From: Lobosporangium transversale
Lineage: Eukaryota; Mortierellomycota; Mortierellomycetes; Mortierellales; Mortierellaceae
DNA: 64,000 bases
NCBI RefSeq assembly: GCF_002105155.1
Contig: NW_019029023.1
Coordinates: forward strand, 124,001-188,000
Direction of reading: 5' to 3'
Within the stretch, counting starts at the first letter, position 1, and each line of letters opens with the position of its first letter. The position numbers and the translations under genes were made by a program. The notes below the pieces were generated by a model that saw only the letters and a program-made list of their open reading frames with translations, searched no databases and was not told where the DNA came from. Positions 25,853 through 37,925 of the stretch are shown piece after piece.

Positions 25853-25883
25853 TAGGCGAGACCGTCTCTTGTGGTCTCGCCTA
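25853..25883. repeat. Perfect 11-bp inverted repeat (hairpin)
   Basis: Arms TAGGCGAGACC and GGTCTCGCCTA flank a 9-base spacer, 34 bases after the end of the transposase relic. It may be a remnant of a transposon end or a transcribed hairpin. GC content is higher than the surroundings. Confidence 0.6.
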
Positions 25884-26490
25884 GAAACTACTACAGCCTG
25901 GCCTGTGGGCTAACACTATAAATGCCAAAGAAACTTCTCTCAACAAAGTCTTCAGTTTCACCCACGTTCCATCTTGCCATTATTTTTATTTCCCCCTTTT
26001 CACAGCAAACCTTTGACTTCCGGTAACTCAGTTTGTAAGCTTACCGATAAAGCTCTCGTCTTTTCTTTTGGCATCCTATGGTGCTAGATACAAATCCCAA
26101 GGAAGGTGATACTAAAATCTTGTTTTCATGATACTAAAATATGGTCCGTAATTTTTCTAGGATGTTCTTTTACACTTAGGAAAACTTCTCTGAAACACAC
26201 TTTTATAACTAGCCTACTATTATAGCCTCCAATTATGTAATGTTGGTAAAGACACCGGCCCTGTAGAGGATAGCGACAAAAACATTGTTATTAATGGACA
26301 TAGAGTATGAGCATTTGGGGCTTTATATCTATCTGCACGATCTACACACTCTCCTGGAGCTCCTCTTTACTCGGTTCTTATTAGTGATTAGCTTATATAT
26401 CGTTGTCTAGCAAGTGAGGAAGATTACTATGAAAATATTATGTACAGGTTTCTCCTAAATTTTTCACGAGTCCAATCCGTCTATGCGTTC

Positions 26491-26523
<33 letters not shown>

Positions 26524-28246
26524 AAGAAGCACTAGCTGGCGGCGCAAAGGCCAAGGTTTTGGTACTTCTTTGGGTTAATCACTTAGTTTATTCCTTGGAC
26601 TGTAAAGCGGGCAAATTTACCCATTTGGCTTTCATCACCTTACGGCAGGTTAGATCCAATTCTTTGTGCTTTCTACTAGCAGAAAGCAATCGTAAAAAGC
26701 AAGTACCCACCTCAATTATACTCTGCTTCCTTCCCGGCTCCTTTTCGCAAGGTTAAACCCAGCATGCTAGCAGCGAAAACTGTGAGGGGTTTCTTCATTA
26801 CCACTATCAAGCGCTTGAGGCAACAATGATTGGGAGATCGACTCTCCCTTCACAAATCTGTAAATGTAATAACCATAGTTTTCGTATGCTCGAGCATTGC
26901 CGTTCTTTTGCCTGCAAGGGGTGTATGCAGCCTATGGGATCAAGGATGTTTCAATCATCATGAGAGACATTGCAGGTAATTGAGTACTTTCAGCCGGATG
27001 ATCCTTTCATGAATGTCATCAAGCGGGCCTTCCAGACTTACGGATGCTCTTTATAGGATTCGTTGGTCATATTTATCAGGTACGACCAATGTATGGAATA
27101 GCCGTTGCCGGAAGACCACCTCCTCTTTGGTCTATCTCTCTTCCACAGCTGAAGAGCTGGAGGGGTCTTTAAGCAGCGCCTCGCTTGCAATAACCTGGAA
27201 ATTCGCGGTATGCTATGGCGCATCCCAATATCTATTTTCTTTTAGATCAACAGTTAACCTTATGTAAAAGATACAATTGCCTTCGTACTTTAGGAATCCC
27301 TGGAGATCCAAGGACCAAAGATGGCCCGAGCAAAAGAGTGCAGTCGAGGTAAGCTTCAGATGGGAAGATTTTCGTAAGTTCTTGGCTCTTCAAGGCAATC
27401 AACTCTTCCATCAGCTGAAAAAAATTTACCAACAATGCAACATTCAGCCCAACTGAGAAGCGCCTTTTCAATGTCTTAGAAACGTTGTTCAAAACACCAA
27501 ATCCGGTTACGGAGGGTCCACCTGTCTATTATTATCACAATAAAACAAATCGATTAAAAATCAGTTATGCGTTTTGAAGTTACAAAAAGAAAAATATTGA
27601 GTATGCCAATGAACGTGGTGCATTTGGCTAAACACTTAAATGGAGAGTGTTAAAAAGCGCCGCTTCTGGAAATTTCGCTTCTATTTACTCTTGCCTTGTC
27701 TAATATCGAAAATCTCCAAGGTACGTACCATCCCCGAGTCAGAAAACCTAACTGTGATACATATCGTAACATACAAAAGTGTTCTTCTGTACCAATGGTA
27801 AAACATGTCAAATGAAAAATGCTGTTTTATGTTCTACCACCAATCCGTTACCTACGGGAACCACCAAGAAAGAGATATCTGAGCTACTTATGCATGGTGT
27901 ATCAATGTGATCAAGGGGTATTTCGAGGCATAGTTATGCCTAGGCACTTCGAAATTCAGCGAAATGGCTAAATACAGGTGCTTAAGGTGCTAAATGTTAA
28001 AGGAGCCTGAATATGGTGTTGGAATCTTTAATACGATGACTGAGCTATCACTGCGAGATTTTATAAACAAGACGCTGTACCAAACCAGATTGAACCACTT
28101 AACCAAATTCCAGGAGAGTGAAATACAGATAAAATATGTACTGGCATCCAGCCAGTGCCTTTGAAGAGAGCTTTATTTTTACTTTTTTTTATCTTTTCCT
28201 GTAAGTTGAAATCCAGTTACTCCAAAACTTCATTTCGTAAATTTGA

Positions 28247-28351
28247 TATAAAAAGGCCCCTCCGCTCCCCAGTGGTGGTTATCTCTTCATTCTCCATCTA
28301 CACTAATATCAAAAAAAAAAAAAAAAAAAAAAAGCTTCAACTTCTTCAACA
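28247..28351 (+). promoter_or_regulatory. Core promoter of DUF3712-like copy 1
   Basis: TATAAAAAGG box at 28247, then a pyrimidine-rich block ending CCATCTACAC at about 28302, then a poly(A) run and the ATG at 28352. The same order and sequence precede copies 2, 3 and 4. Confidence 0.6.
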
Positions 28352-29782
28352 ATGAAAGTTTCCACTCAGTTCCTGGCAATGGGAGCTATTGCGTACGCTG
28401 CTACCGCCGTGGCAAAGCCTTCGTTTACCAAGAGGGCAATTGATGGATCCAAAGTTCTTGGTTGTTTCGTGAGGTAATCCCATTGTCTATGTTCTGCGAT
28501 GGACTGTAAACATAAATCTTAAACTAGAATGTCTTGCAAATTTAACACGATTATATAACTTTCTTGAATGGTGAAAAAGCATGGACTTCAGATTGTGCTA
28601 CGGCTGCAGCGGTAAGATGATTTATCTCTGTCACTCTCTTTTTTCTTCCCCCTCTCTTCTGCACAAGGAATTATCGTGTTTATATTTATACTATTGTCTT
28701 ATTTTCTTTAACAAATAGACTGATTTCAGCTTGGCCCGAGAGACCATGCTTAACGATCTGAGTATCGATTTCACCAACCCTGACCCAATGGCTATGGGGC
28801 TTTCCTCATCAAGCTCCGATATGAAGTTAGTCTCTATCCCCAGAGTGTCCTGGCCGATAAAGAATATTGCTGGCCTTGTAAATGCTTACCTGTTTCATTA
28901 CAAAAAAAAAAAAAAAAAAAAAAAAAGAAATCAAAAGAAAACTGACATTGGTTGATAGCCACTAATTTTGATTTTTCATTCTCCCCCTATCCCTTAGGTT
29001 ACTATCACTGTAAGTATACCTGTATATATATTTTTTTGTTTAATATTCTTTGTCATAAAAAACGGATATTCAACTTCTCTCTCTATCCAACAAAAGAATG
29101 ATGGTGTCGCAATCGCAGAGTTTGAGGCTCCAAGCACTCCTGAGGTTAAAGGTGCCATTCTCAAGGCTGCCATCGGAAACACTATTCTAAGGGTTATACC
29201 AGGACAGGAAGAAGCATTCTCCAAGTTCAGTGAGGCCTTGATAAGCAAGTCCTCTCATACATTCACCGTCAGCGGGAATATCGATATTGGCCTTAAGGTC
29301 TCAGGCATTTCGCTCTTTAGCGGACCTAATGGTGCTGCTCCTTCTGCTTCATCAAAGATTCTAACCGCCACCAATGTCGGTTTCTCGTCCATTGCTACTT
29401 TGCGGGCTTGCGAGCACATTCTAGTGAAACCTATGAGCCTAGTGAGCCTTAAAAAGGATGCTGCTTCCGGTATCACCAAAATGATATCCTCCAACTCGTT
29501 TGGTCAGTGATTCATATATTTTCTATTCAAAAAACGATGATTGAATTGATTTGGTGGCTGGTAGGGGCCGTTGAGTCTCCAAACCTAGTCCTAGATATAG
29601 GCGACAACGTTGTGGCAATGACCATGACGTCCATTGACCCTGATTTCTATACTATATTGACAACCAAGAGCAATACATTCACCATAACAGGTTTTGAAGG
29701 TTCAGTGAAAAACCCTATTCTAGTCAAAGCAATGCATGTCTTTAGGATTTCACTTACGATCCCCAGAATTGAGGTTGCATAA
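28352..29782 (+). pseudogene. Secreted DUF3712-like protein, copy 1 (probably decayed)
   Basis: Matches copy 2 exon by exon: signal-peptide exon 28352-28473, a second exon whose start (about 28559) has lost its AG acceptor (TTATATAACTTTC where copies 2-4 have TAG before the same sequence), exon 3 28719-28877, a 12-nt microexon 28998-29009, and a last exon from 29097. In the last exon, about 87 nt that encode VYTIKVxNPSQL-type sequence in the other copies are replaced by unrelated AT-rich sequence with a stop at about 29508; homology resumes at 29563 and runs to IPRIEVA. An extra intron around 29508-29562 is possible but would still remove the conserved strand. Called a pseudogene on these two lesions. 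Confidence 0.65.
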
Positions 29783-32759
29783 ATGCAAATAAAGAAAAAA
29801 TATATATATATATATATATATAACCAGAATAAGAAGTTATGGACAATTATACATGTAAATTTATGGATGACCTACACAGTTTAATTTAATAAATGAACAA
29901 TTAGCAAATCATGTAGTTCATCCATATAGAAGGCACAAGCTTTTTGTTCCCCATATCAAGGATCCATATTAACAGTGCAGAAAATGCTCGATACCTTTTG
30001 TTCCAAAAGCAAACGTTTTGTTATTTTACATGTAATTTTAAAAAGGTCAAAGAGGCCTCGATCTTACCCAGTGGTTGATCCCAATTTAGGTATGGGTTTG
30101 TGAGTAGGGATTGGCACTAGGGAATAAAGGTGTTTGGCCACCATCTGTTTGCTTTAAACGCGACTTGCCGAAATTTTCAAAGTCAGGCTGCTGACAGCTG
30201 CAAAGATATTCAAATTATCGAGAGGAAGATCAGTAGGCTAATAAAGAGGATTTAAGAGGGATCATCGGCTGATAGTGAAGAAATATTATAGAAGCTAACA
30301 AGAGTACCTTAGTTCTTTAGGACCCTCGGGGGTGGATGAGGCTGCTGTTGGCTATCAAAGCAAAAGGTTACGTGCCCTTTTTAGGGGACTTTACGAAATC
30401 CTGATAAAGTTTTGCAAAAAGGAAATAGGCAAAAATGTCTCATTGTTTCCTACCAGCTGCTTTTCTTTTTCATTTCTTAGGGCTCATCTCTGTAGACATG
30501 GGCCACACTTGGTACAGATAAAGGCCCACCTTAATTTACATCGTTTTTGAGTATTGTGTTTCCAACCTGCTTAACATTTTTTTTTTGAACAGCTTATTGA
30601 GACACTTTTGCAGATGTATTATAGAGAAATCAAGCCTTCGCTTTCCCTTATACCTAATCATGTCGTATCAAGGCCCATGTTCCCTCAATATTGAAGCTAT
30701 AGTCTTGTAGAATCAACTTTATCCTTGAGACAGCTGTGTAAAGAAAGAGTCGCTAAAATTTATGTTGGAAAATACTATTTTTGTATTTTATTCTTCGATT
30801 TGATGTATCTATCAACAACACCTTAACGCGGGAATATAGCGCTATCAAGTCCTAACAACTCCAGCCTTTGACCAAGAATAGCAAGACAAGCCCAGTGATA
30901 TACTTGTATTTTAGTAAACCTCATAAAAGTGAAATATGAAACCTTTATTAAGGAATGAGGCACGAGTTCCAGATTAAGACTGGACGCTTTCATCATTATG
31001 AAACGCTGTTTTGGTTTGATTTTATGAAATGTTCAAGGATAAAGGCTCCTAGAAACATTCATTTGCCATTGGTCAAGCATCATTTATCTCTTCTTTTTCT
31101 TTCTTTTCTGTTTTTTTCCTTTTCTTAGTTTCACATGAGTGAAATGGAGATCGACATAATAGTGCTTTAGGTTACCATAGCAATTCGAAATGATGATGAA
31201 TAGCTCGTAATCAAAACCAGATGTATATCATAATGTCAGGGACATCAAGATAAAGGACACGTGCAATGAGGAAAGCAATGAAAACAATAAAATGAAATTC
31301 ATTTTGCCTCTCATTCTTTAAATTATCCTTACTGCAAAGCCGTGGCCTCTATCAATGAGACTACCTCTTCTTCCTCGGCAACAGCTCCAGGGGTTAGAAG
31401 CTGTCTCTCAACGCACAACACGGGTTGTTGCCGCACCAGTGGCTACTGCGGCCGAAGAGGTGTCAGAAGCATCGAGTAGTCGTCAAAAGTCAACAAGGAG
31501 ATAACAGAGAGCTGTTTGCAAAAGGCCCTCATGGAACTGGATACAGTTGACGCGGGCTCCATGCGTAGCAAACCCTTGCAGAAGAGGACAGCTCTGTTGT
31601 TGGACGCGTACAAAAGCTTTGCGCCAGCGGATGAGGATTAATATTTATACATATAGCTTTTTCACTATCCGGACAAGTCGGTCAGTGCGAATTTTCCTGG
31701 TAAAGGATATTTGTCTTCGTGCAATGGCTAGGGCAGCTGGAAGGCGACATGCAGAAGCAGGGCCGTCGTATCGCGCTTCTAATTGACAATGCACCAGTAC
31801 ATATGGAGGGTGAGCTACCGATCTATAAAATGAGTATCAGCTCAGAAGACTCTGGCCCTTTACTCCTCCTTTTGTACACAGTGCTACGTACCGAGGCTTG
31901 AGAGTGTGCCTCAGAGGTAGTTCCATTTTTATTCATAAGGCCAGAACATTGTGTGATAGCCATAGTGAGACCTTAATAAAAGACTTCCGCCTGGCAAAAA
32001 TAATAAAAACAGCTTTTTGATCTCCTTGACTTTAGGTCTGAAAAAAAAATCTCACACAGAACTATTGGAGTGCTGAATACTTTTGTTCAAATAAAGACCC
32101 CTCCGTAATGCTCTTGATTAGTCATAGATAAATCAACAAAGGGTTCTTTCTTTTGTTCACAAAACCATTTGCGTACTGACTGTTCCCGTTCAGAATTTTT
32201 GCGCCGTGCAACTTTTATTTGTCTTCGAAGTCTGAGGCTGGGAATGACCGGCTTCATAAACCATCCAGGAACTACATCTCCTAGTCCAAGTCACCCAATA
32301 ATGGTTACAAAAGTGCAATCGAAGAGGAGTTGCAAGAAAAATTTTCTGCGGCATATGGATGCTTGGGGCATAAACCGATGATCCTCTTTTGTTGAAACAC
32401 TGGGTTGCTGCGCACAAGGTAGTTGAAACCATCTCACGAATGTCGCGATTTATTTAATAATATGAAGAAAGTGAATCGTAAAGAATGGATATGAATGAAT
32501 GAATGAGAAGAAATAAAGCTTAGTATATTTATTGAATTGAAATGAAGAGAAGCGAAGAGCTGCTCCTTCCGTAAAAAAAAATTACAGCTAACTGGAAGTG
32601 CACTGTAAGATACCGTTAGGTTTTTTATGCCCATATAAAGGGCTTGCAGGATATGAGGCTGACTGGGGAACAAAAGTAGAAGAGGTGTTTAGAAGATTTG
32701 TCTAGCTCTTTGAACAAATGCGTGATCAAATATATGAAAGAAAAGGGTCGAGCAGATGA

Positions 32760-32790
<31 letters not shown>

Positions 32791-35400
32791 AGTACCAGTA
32801 AGGTGAGATTAGTGAAATACGTTCAAAAAACACGCATCGTCCGGAGGGAATGATTTACAATGTCCCAGTCCTTCCCTCCCTTACATTAGTCTGTTTCAAT
32901 GGTTCAAGACGAAGATGGCCACAGAAAAGCTATTTTACGTGACTTTGGTCGAAACTCTAAACAGCAAAACAATCTTAAAATTCTGAACTTTACGCGTCTT
33001 GCGGAATTTCCTATTTAGTGCCCAGTTGATTACTTGAATTATATGCTGGAAAGAGGTACATTTATATAGTGGAATAGTTTATTCGAATGAGACCAGAACA
33101 CGGACGAGGAAGCGAGTGATGTAGATGGATACTCTTGCTTCAATTTTTGGATTCCTGGTTATTTTTCCAATATTTACCTGAGAGCAAAGTTTCTCCAGAT
33201 TCCCTTGCTGTTCTGTTGCCCTATTGTTTGCAATACTGTATTGAAGGAAAAGCCAGCTTTGAAGATGCAATTCTTGCCACATAAACCATGTATTTCGTTC
33301 CAAGGGCATGAGGAGTATGATCTTGCTGGGGGATCTAGTTCGGGAGTAAGATGGTCAAGAGTTTTCAAAAAGTAGGGAAAGAAGGCCTACCAACTATCCT
33401 CAATATGTGTCAACAGGAGCGTTGGTTAACATTGGGTTTCAGGATCTACCGTATCAGAGGGAACCAGAAAAAAAAAAAAAAAAAAAAAAAAAAGGTCTGA
33501 ATTTGACAGCGTACCCTTGAATTAAATGAATATTGGCGTAGAATGCTTCAATTACTAACCCTTGGTGCATCGCTCGCTGTTCTCAGTCTTGTTTTGTGCC
33601 ATGCTATGCTATTTGCTGAGAAGAGATAATTTGAACAGTGAATGGTGGTTATAAGTGAATGGCAGGGTGAGTTACAAACAGGGGAGGGGGATAAACTAAG
33701 GTGTGATGTTGTAAACCTAAATACGGGACGTCGCTGGCACAACAACCCAAAAACCACTTATGGTAAAGGTTTTCTGCATGATAGCGTACCTTACCGATGA
33801 ACATTTTACATTGAGGAACAAAACCCAGTGGTAAACACCAATGGATCTTCTTAGACACCACAGAGGAAGTGAGAGAGATGAAGTTACCGGCGGTAGCCAT
33901 TTTTTTATTTATTTTTTTATTTTTATCACTGAGACATAATACAGATTCGCGCAAACTTGTTTGTATACGCCTTTTGTGCTCTTCATGGCCCCTGCAATGA
34001 AGGTAATCCTTAGAACAGATGCGCTCTCTATTCTTCCCCCTTAATCTCGTCGCCCCCCAAAGTTGCGCTTTTCCCTTAATTATTCTCTTTTCTTTTTTTC
34101 TGTCGAGTGCAAATGGCCACCATTTTGGTGTACAGTACATCGGTCTCCAATCTTCTTTCTATCCTCTCTATGCCTTTAGAAAACCGTGTTCTTTCACTTA
34201 TACTACTACTTCATATTGGAAATACAGTCGCTAACTTGAATAAAGGAAGGAAATAGCTATAAGAATGCTCAATCTGCAATGGATCCTAGATTTTAATAAT
34301 TAAGGTTTGCTCTATCCTTGTGACCAAGCTATTTTGGCGAAATAAAAGGATTCGTGGGATCTTTCTACATGTGTGTTACCATCATCGTAATCGACTCGTC
34401 AACAAGTTGTTCGAGGGTTTGTGCGTGGTGTGATATGTTGTGATATGTGAGCCCGTGATTGGTCGCTTCGGAACTGGAAGTTGGACCCCTGAGATTTGTA
34501 AGTGTTCAAAAAAGGGAGGAAATCTTTTCATCATCCCTTTACTATGCAACGCGCAGTAGTGCCTTTTTTTTTTTTTTTTTTTTTTTTTACAGATCCTACA
34601 GCAAATGGACCTAACAGTTACGCTGGTAACTCACTAAGGGTGAATAGCTGCTTATTGGCTGACCGACTGTCGTAGCTAAAATTATTCTTGTACCCAACAC
34701 ATATGCTGACGGCCGGTTTTGTGAGTGAATGCTCGCAATTTTCGTCTTGGGCTGACTAAGGTCTCCCAACGACCAAGGCGCCTCATGTTAATCATTTGTC
34801 AAGACTCACCCTTCCATTCATCTTTGTCCTATCAAAAAGCTTTAAGGTGTCTTTTCTCGAATCGAAACATCAATTATAATGCAAACCAGGAAAAAGGGTA
34901 TGCCTTAAACAAACTTATATAAATCAAAGAATACAAAATCCTTGTTTTCTTTATATTCTACTACCAATCTGCTGTCGACCTCGTTGACACCAACCACGTT
35001 CATGCAAAGAGACAGAAGCCATCGCTCATAACTGAGGTAAAGGTGCATGGCATATTAGTGGATCAATAGATCAAAGGGGGATTTCGAGAGGTGTTTATGC
35101 TTCGGTACGCCTATACACATCTAGATTCAATTGTCAAAGGCCCTAAATGCCGAGAGGCTCTGGTAGGATTCCGGTAAACGTTATGGAATTTTATAAACAA
35201 GGGTGTTACGTACCAGGTTGAGCCGTTATATCAAAGTTCAGTGTAGTAAGCAACTGAAATGCAGATGCTTAAGGTTGCATACCATGCAGCCTCTACATTT
35301 GGGGGGCCTTGAAAAGAGGGGTTTAACATCTCTTTTTTTCCTCTTTTTGCCCCTTCCTGCAAGGTGAAACTCAGTAGCTCTAATGCCTCGTAATTTTTGG
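29783..35400. other. 5.6-kb region without an intact gene
   Basis: Starts with a (TA)n run at about 29799-29822. It contains the pogo-like relic listed separately and homopolymers at about 32763-32789, 33471-33493 and 34567-34588. Several short frames (for example 33649-33900 minus, starting MATAGNFISLTSS) look weakly coding but could not be built into a recognisable gene. The end of the region (34960-35400) is the duplicated upstream segment of copy 2. Confidence 0.4.
31480..31901 (+). pseudogene. Fragment of a pogo/DDE_1-type transposase
   Basis: The frame at 31719-31901 reads QWLGQLEGDMQKQGRRIALL then IDNAPVH, which matches the second catalytic Asp region of DDE_1 (pogo/Tigger/jerky) transposases. 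Upstream, 31530-31640 is open (MRSKPLQKRTALLLDAYKSF) in another frame but was not recognised. No intact N-terminal DNA-binding domain or third catalytic residue is seen. Confidence 0.5.
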
Positions 35401-35495
35401 TATAAAAGGACCCTCCATTTTCTAGCGGTTGTTACTTCACCATCCTTCATCTACACAACATACAAACAAAAGAAAAAATCTCAGGTTCTTCAAAA
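35401..35495 (+). promoter_or_regulatory. Core promoter of DUF3712-like copy 2
   Basis: TATAAAAGGA at 35401-35410 followed by GTTGTTACTTCACCATCC and TTCATCTACAC, 95 bp from the TATA start to the ATG. Best preserved of the family promoters. Confidence 0.65.
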
Positions 35496-36935
35496 ATGAA
35501 AGTCTCTACTCAGTTTCTAGCTGCGAGTGCTATTGCACTAGCTGCCACTGCCATGGCACTCCCTTCGCTGTCCAAGAGGATTGTCGATGGATCTAAAGTC
35601 GTTGGATGCTTCGTGAGGTAAAATTTATTAATCTTTATTTTAGTTCTGAGTTGTATACAAAGACCTTCTTGATTAAAGTACTTCAACTTAATATTTTATA
35701 AAACATTGTAGCACTTTCATAAACGGTGATCAGGCATGGACCGCAGAATGCGCTACAGCTGCAGCAGTAAGTTGATTTTCTTTCTTCTTCATCTCTCTTG
35801 CTCAATTACCTTTTTCTTTCTCTTCTTTGGGATAGAGAATCATGATGTTTATTTTTTTTATTTTTATTTTTTTTATATTTTTTTTTTAATCCCTACCCTA
35901 CAGACTGACATCGGTTTGGTCCGAGCGGTCAATCTTCAAGATTTGAATATCGATTTCAGAAACCCTGACCCGATGGCATTGGGACTATCCTCATCAGGCT
36001 TCAATATGGATTTACTCCCACTTCCTAAGGTGAGCTGGCCTATCGAACAGGGTACTTGTAAGGTAAGCTTATTATAAAAATATATATATATTTATATATA
36101 TGGCTAGCCAAAGTATAGATATATTCACTAACATCGCTACCCCTTTACTCTATTGCACTTTAGGTTACTGTCATCGTAAGTATATCCCATGCTCTTTGGA
36201 CGTTGTTTGCAGTTGAACATTGAGTTTTTAACTTTTTTTCTCTATCTCCTCTCTTTTTCTGACGGAAAGAATGACGGTGTCGCTATCGCGGAGTTTATCG
36301 GGCCAAGCACTTCTGTCGAGATGAAAGGCGCCACCCTTGGTGCTGTAATCAGGGATACATTTTTAAACATTTTACCAGGGCAGGAAGATGGGTTCACCAA
36401 ATTTGCTGAGGCCCTAATTAGTGAGCCCTCTCATGCATTCACCATCACTGGGAATGCCGATGTAACGCTCAGGGTTCCAAGCATTCCGGCACCGAAGACA
36501 CTAACTGCCACCAATATCGCTTTTTCGTCCCTTCTGACTTTGCAAACTTGTAATAACTTCCCAATGGAGCCCATTGGCATAGTGAGTTATACCAGGGATC
36601 CTGCTTCAGGTGGTGGCTCAATGGTTTATACGATCAAGGTCCATAACCCTTCGCAGCTGACTCTCAAATTAGGAGACAGTAAATTCAATGTACTCTACAC
36701 TAACGGAGACTATGTGGCAACCGCCGAGATCTCGGACCTAAGCTTATTCATGGGTGAGAACATTGTGACAGCAACCCTTACGTCCACCGACCCTAATATC
36801 TTTGATGCTTTGACATCTCAGGCCAATACGTTTATCATAGCAGGCTTCGAAGGTTCCGTGAAGCACCCCCTCATGGCCAAAGCAATGCGTGTCTTTAGAT
36901 CTCAAATCACAATTCCGAAAATCGAAGTTGCATAG
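35496..36935 (+). CDS. Secreted DUF3712-like (LEA/Ig-like fold) protein, copy 2
   Basis: Five exons: 35496-35617, 35712-35766, 35904-36062, 36164-36175 (12 nt) and 36270-36935, 337 residues with every junction in frame. It begins with a signal peptide (TQFLAASAIALAATAMALPS) followed by a dibasic KR that may be processed. The remainder has the beta-strand pattern of fungal DUF3712 proteins: NDGVAIAEF, HAFTITGNADVTL, TLTATNIAFSSL, NPSQLTLKLGDSKFN, TFIIAGFEGSV, and ends ITIPKIEVA. These are thought to be extracellular or wall-associated LEA-like proteins of unknown role. It appears to be the only intact one of four copies in this window. Confidence 0.8.
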
Positions 36936-37303
36936 AGAAAAAAGAAAAAAATAACACTGAAGGATATCAAAATAGCAAGCTGGGAGCATTCATATTTCTT
37001 AATTTTGTGGACTGCCCATACACATACAGATTAGTTCAATAAAGCACATCAAACCATGGATTCCATCTGTTGGGAAGCCTTGGCCTTTCTCCCTCCATGT
37101 CGATGGTCCGGTTGATTTTAAATATATACATAGGCACTTTAAACGTGTTATCTGTAAATCTCAATTTGATGGGAAATCGTCCTCGAACATAGAAATTGTG
37201 CGTAATGATAAGTATCAATAGTTAGGCCCTGTTGCTTTATTTTTAAACCATTTCCAAGCATATTCCTAACTGACTATTTCAGGGCATGGCCTAATTTCAG
37301 AAT

Positions 37304-37347
<44 letters not shown>

Positions 37348-37828
37348 TATCCTTTCATCATCTCTTTTTCTGTAATGTGCAGGAGTATACAGCTTTTTTT
37401 TTTTTTTTTTTTTTTTGTTTCTCTTTTTTGCATATCTCTTAGAGACCCTTTCCCAAGAGACCTGACAATAGCATTGAGAATCCATTAGACATGAATGACG
37501 ATGGGTTTGTTAGCCGTATGCCATTAATCGAACCTACCGTGTGCTTGAAACAAAGGTTGACGAACGATCCTTATGATAACTATTATCAAAAGGAGAAAGA
37601 ATTGAGGCAATAGGGTCGCCTCAAGATGTGGCGACATGATAGGCTTGACTATAAAGCCATGAAAATCTATTGAAATAACACTGCAATGAGCTAGGCTAGG
37701 TTTTGATACCAGGATTAATAAGAATACAGGAGGTTTAAAATTCCATTGTTAAGCAGCCAGTGTCTTCGAGCGAATAGGGGGGTTTTTTTTTATATGTTTC
37801 CTGCAAAAATTGAAAATGAATTACTTGG
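36936..37828. other. Intergenic spacer between family copies
   Basis: Contains a T-to-A homopolymer at about 37304-37343 and a poly(T) at about 37394-37416. No gene seen. Confidence 0.45.
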
Positions 37829-37925
37829 CATAAAAAGGGTCTTCTTCTATTTCCGGCTGTTATACCATTCTCCTTTCTCTACACGACAAATTTCCAAAAA
37901 AAAAAAAAAAGCTACTTCTTCAACA
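37829..37925 (+). promoter_or_regulatory. Core promoter of DUF3712-like copy 3
   Basis: CATAAAAAGGGTC replaces the TATA box, followed by the family block GGCTGTTATACCATTCTCC and CTCTACACGAC. More diverged than copies 1 and 2. Confidence 0.5.

Larger units (their letters stand above)
24892..28246. other. Gene-poor accessory spacer with transposon remains
   Basis: Contains poly(A) runs at about 25210-25237 and 26491-26521, a Tc1/mariner-like relic and hairpin (separate entries), and two close copies of GATACTAAAAT at about 26109-26140. The stretch 27830-28150 resembles 34960-35250 upstream of the next family copy (for example GATTTTATAAACAAG against GAATTTTATAAACAAG), suggesting a segmental duplication. 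No intact gene recognised. Confidence 0.45.

Noticed and set aside
33649..34140. Minus-strand frame containing MATAGNFISLTSSVVSKK, with further pieces at 33079-33368.
   Set aside because: Start context and composition look coding, but exons could not be joined into any family I recognise; left as spacer.
30000..35000. Possible tRNA genes or CRISPR-like arrays in the long spacers.
   Set aside because: No cloverleaf with A and B boxes and no regularly spaced direct repeats were found by eye; a tRNA scan would settle the former.
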